Below, piece after piece: positions 5,098 to 5,725 of a stretch of DNA of 5,725 nucleotides. Made by a program: the position numbers and the translations under genes. The DNA comes from Clostridia bacterium (GTDB taxonomy: Bacteria; Bacillota; Clostridia; Oscillospirales; CAG-382), in assembly GCA_017560285.1 (NCBI GenBank), contig JAFYOG010000077.1, forward strand, positions 1 through 5,725. The letters are read 5' to 3'. The notes beneath the pieces were generated by a model. The model was given only the letters and a program-made list of their open reading frames with translations. It ran no database searches and was not told the origin of the DNA. Each line of letters begins with the position of its first letter. Position 1 is the stretch's first letter.

Positions 5098-5725
5098 TGG
5101 ATAACCTATTAAAGCAATTTTCGCTTGATAACGAATACCGCTCTTTTATTAAAGGGTTCGAGGAAGGACACATACCCACCGTTGTTTACGGTATGTGCGA
5201 TTCTTCGCGCCCTTTTTTCGTTGCAGCCGCCTTAAAAGACCTAAACAAAAAAGGTGTAATACTTGTTTCCGAGGAAAAGGAAGCACAGGCTATTGCAGAG
5301 CATTTAAGAATGTTTTTCAATAAGGTTTTGTATTATCCTTCAAGAGATTTTGTATTTGAGAACGTAAATGCATATTCCAGAGAATGGGAGCACGAACGAC
5401 TTTCGGTTCAATACGCTGTAAAAAATAACGATTACGATATAGTTGTTACTGTTCCCGATGCCTTAATGCAGTATGTAATGCCGACCAAGGTATTTGATTC
5501 TTACTGTATTAATCTAAGCTATGGCGGTACTGCTTCCCAGACGGAATTATGCCGTCTATTGGAACAAATGGGTTATTCCCGAACAGAAATAGTTGAAGGT
5601 GTTGGGCAGTTTTCCGTACGCGGTGGTATTGTTGACGTTTTTACGCCAAATTATCAATATCCTGTAAGAATTGACTTTTTCGGTGATGAAATTGATTTAA
5701 TGGGTATTTTTGATACCGTTTCACA
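5097..5725 (+). CDS. mfd: Transcription-repair coupling factor Mfd, N-terminal part (runs off the window)
   Basis: The first 209 residues of an open frame continue past the window end; complete Mfd is about 1,150 residues. Mfd removes RNA polymerase stalled at DNA lesions and recruits UvrA for nucleotide excision repair. The visible part is the UvrB-like N-terminal module: a degenerate nucleotide-binding region near 30-45, and the characteristic GQFSVRGGIVDVFTP (about 170-184) followed by PVRIDFFGDEID (189-200). The helicase, RNA polymerase-binding and C-terminal regions lie outside. The ATG at 5097 overlaps the pth stop as TAATG; no strong separate RBS is evident, so translation is probably coupled to pth. 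Placement after pth supports the call. Confidence 0.95.
   Translation, partial: MDNLLKQFSLDNEYRSFIKGFEEGHIPTVVYGMCDSSRPFFVAAALKDLNKKGVILVSEEKEAQAIAEHLRMFFNKVLYYPSRDFVFENVNAYSREWEHERLSVQYAVKNNDYDIVVTVPDALMQYVMPTKVFDSYCINLSYGGTASQTELCRLLEQMGYSRTEIVEGVGQFSVRGGIVDVFTPNYQYPVRIDFFGDEIDLMGIFDTVS

Overview
The window looks like a chromosomal segment of an AT-rich Bacillota, most likely a gut-type Clostridia. The reasons are a pyruvate phosphate dikinase (PPDK) that matches the Clostridium symbiosum enzyme almost residue for residue in active-site numbering, the pth-mfd gene order known from Firmicutes, GGAGG-type ribosome binding sites, consensus sigma-A promoters, and a small RelA/SpoT-type HD hydrolase of a kind common in Clostridia. 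The assignment is inference from gene content; there is no rRNA or tRNA.

Right part (4324-5725): divergent consensus promoters lie back to back. One drives ppdK leftward. The other drives pth (peptidyl-tRNA hydrolase) rightward, and pth overlaps by one base the start of mfd (transcription-repair coupling factor), which runs off the window end. Middle part (1693-4323): complete ppdK on the minus strand, followed by a strong terminator.

Left part (1-1692) is the unusual region. Downstream of ppdK, on the same strand, are two compact units. The first holds a small lipoprotein and a YHYH-domain membrane protein; the second holds a small alarmone-hydrolase-like HD protein. Each unit ends in a near-perfect copy of the last eight codons, stop codon and 10 downstream bases of ppdK. 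The 37-bp sequence therefore occurs three times in direct orientation (105-141, 695-731, 1683-1719), splitting the region into units of 590 and 988 bp. Each unit runs terminator, promoter, RBS, gene(s), ppdK-tail repeat, and the -10-to-start layout is identical to the base in both. The two non-ppdK copies also share a 14-bp arm, TTTCCCNCTTTTGC on the minus strand, that ppdK lacks; with the tail it forms an imperfect inverted repeat around a variable loop.

My interpretation is a small cassette-like array built by repeated insertion at the 3' end of ppdK, which restores the ppdK reading frame each time. No recombinase is visible, so the mechanism is open. The repeats and layout are direct observations; mobility is inference. 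The housekeeping genes on the right (ppdK, pth, mfd) appear ordinary.
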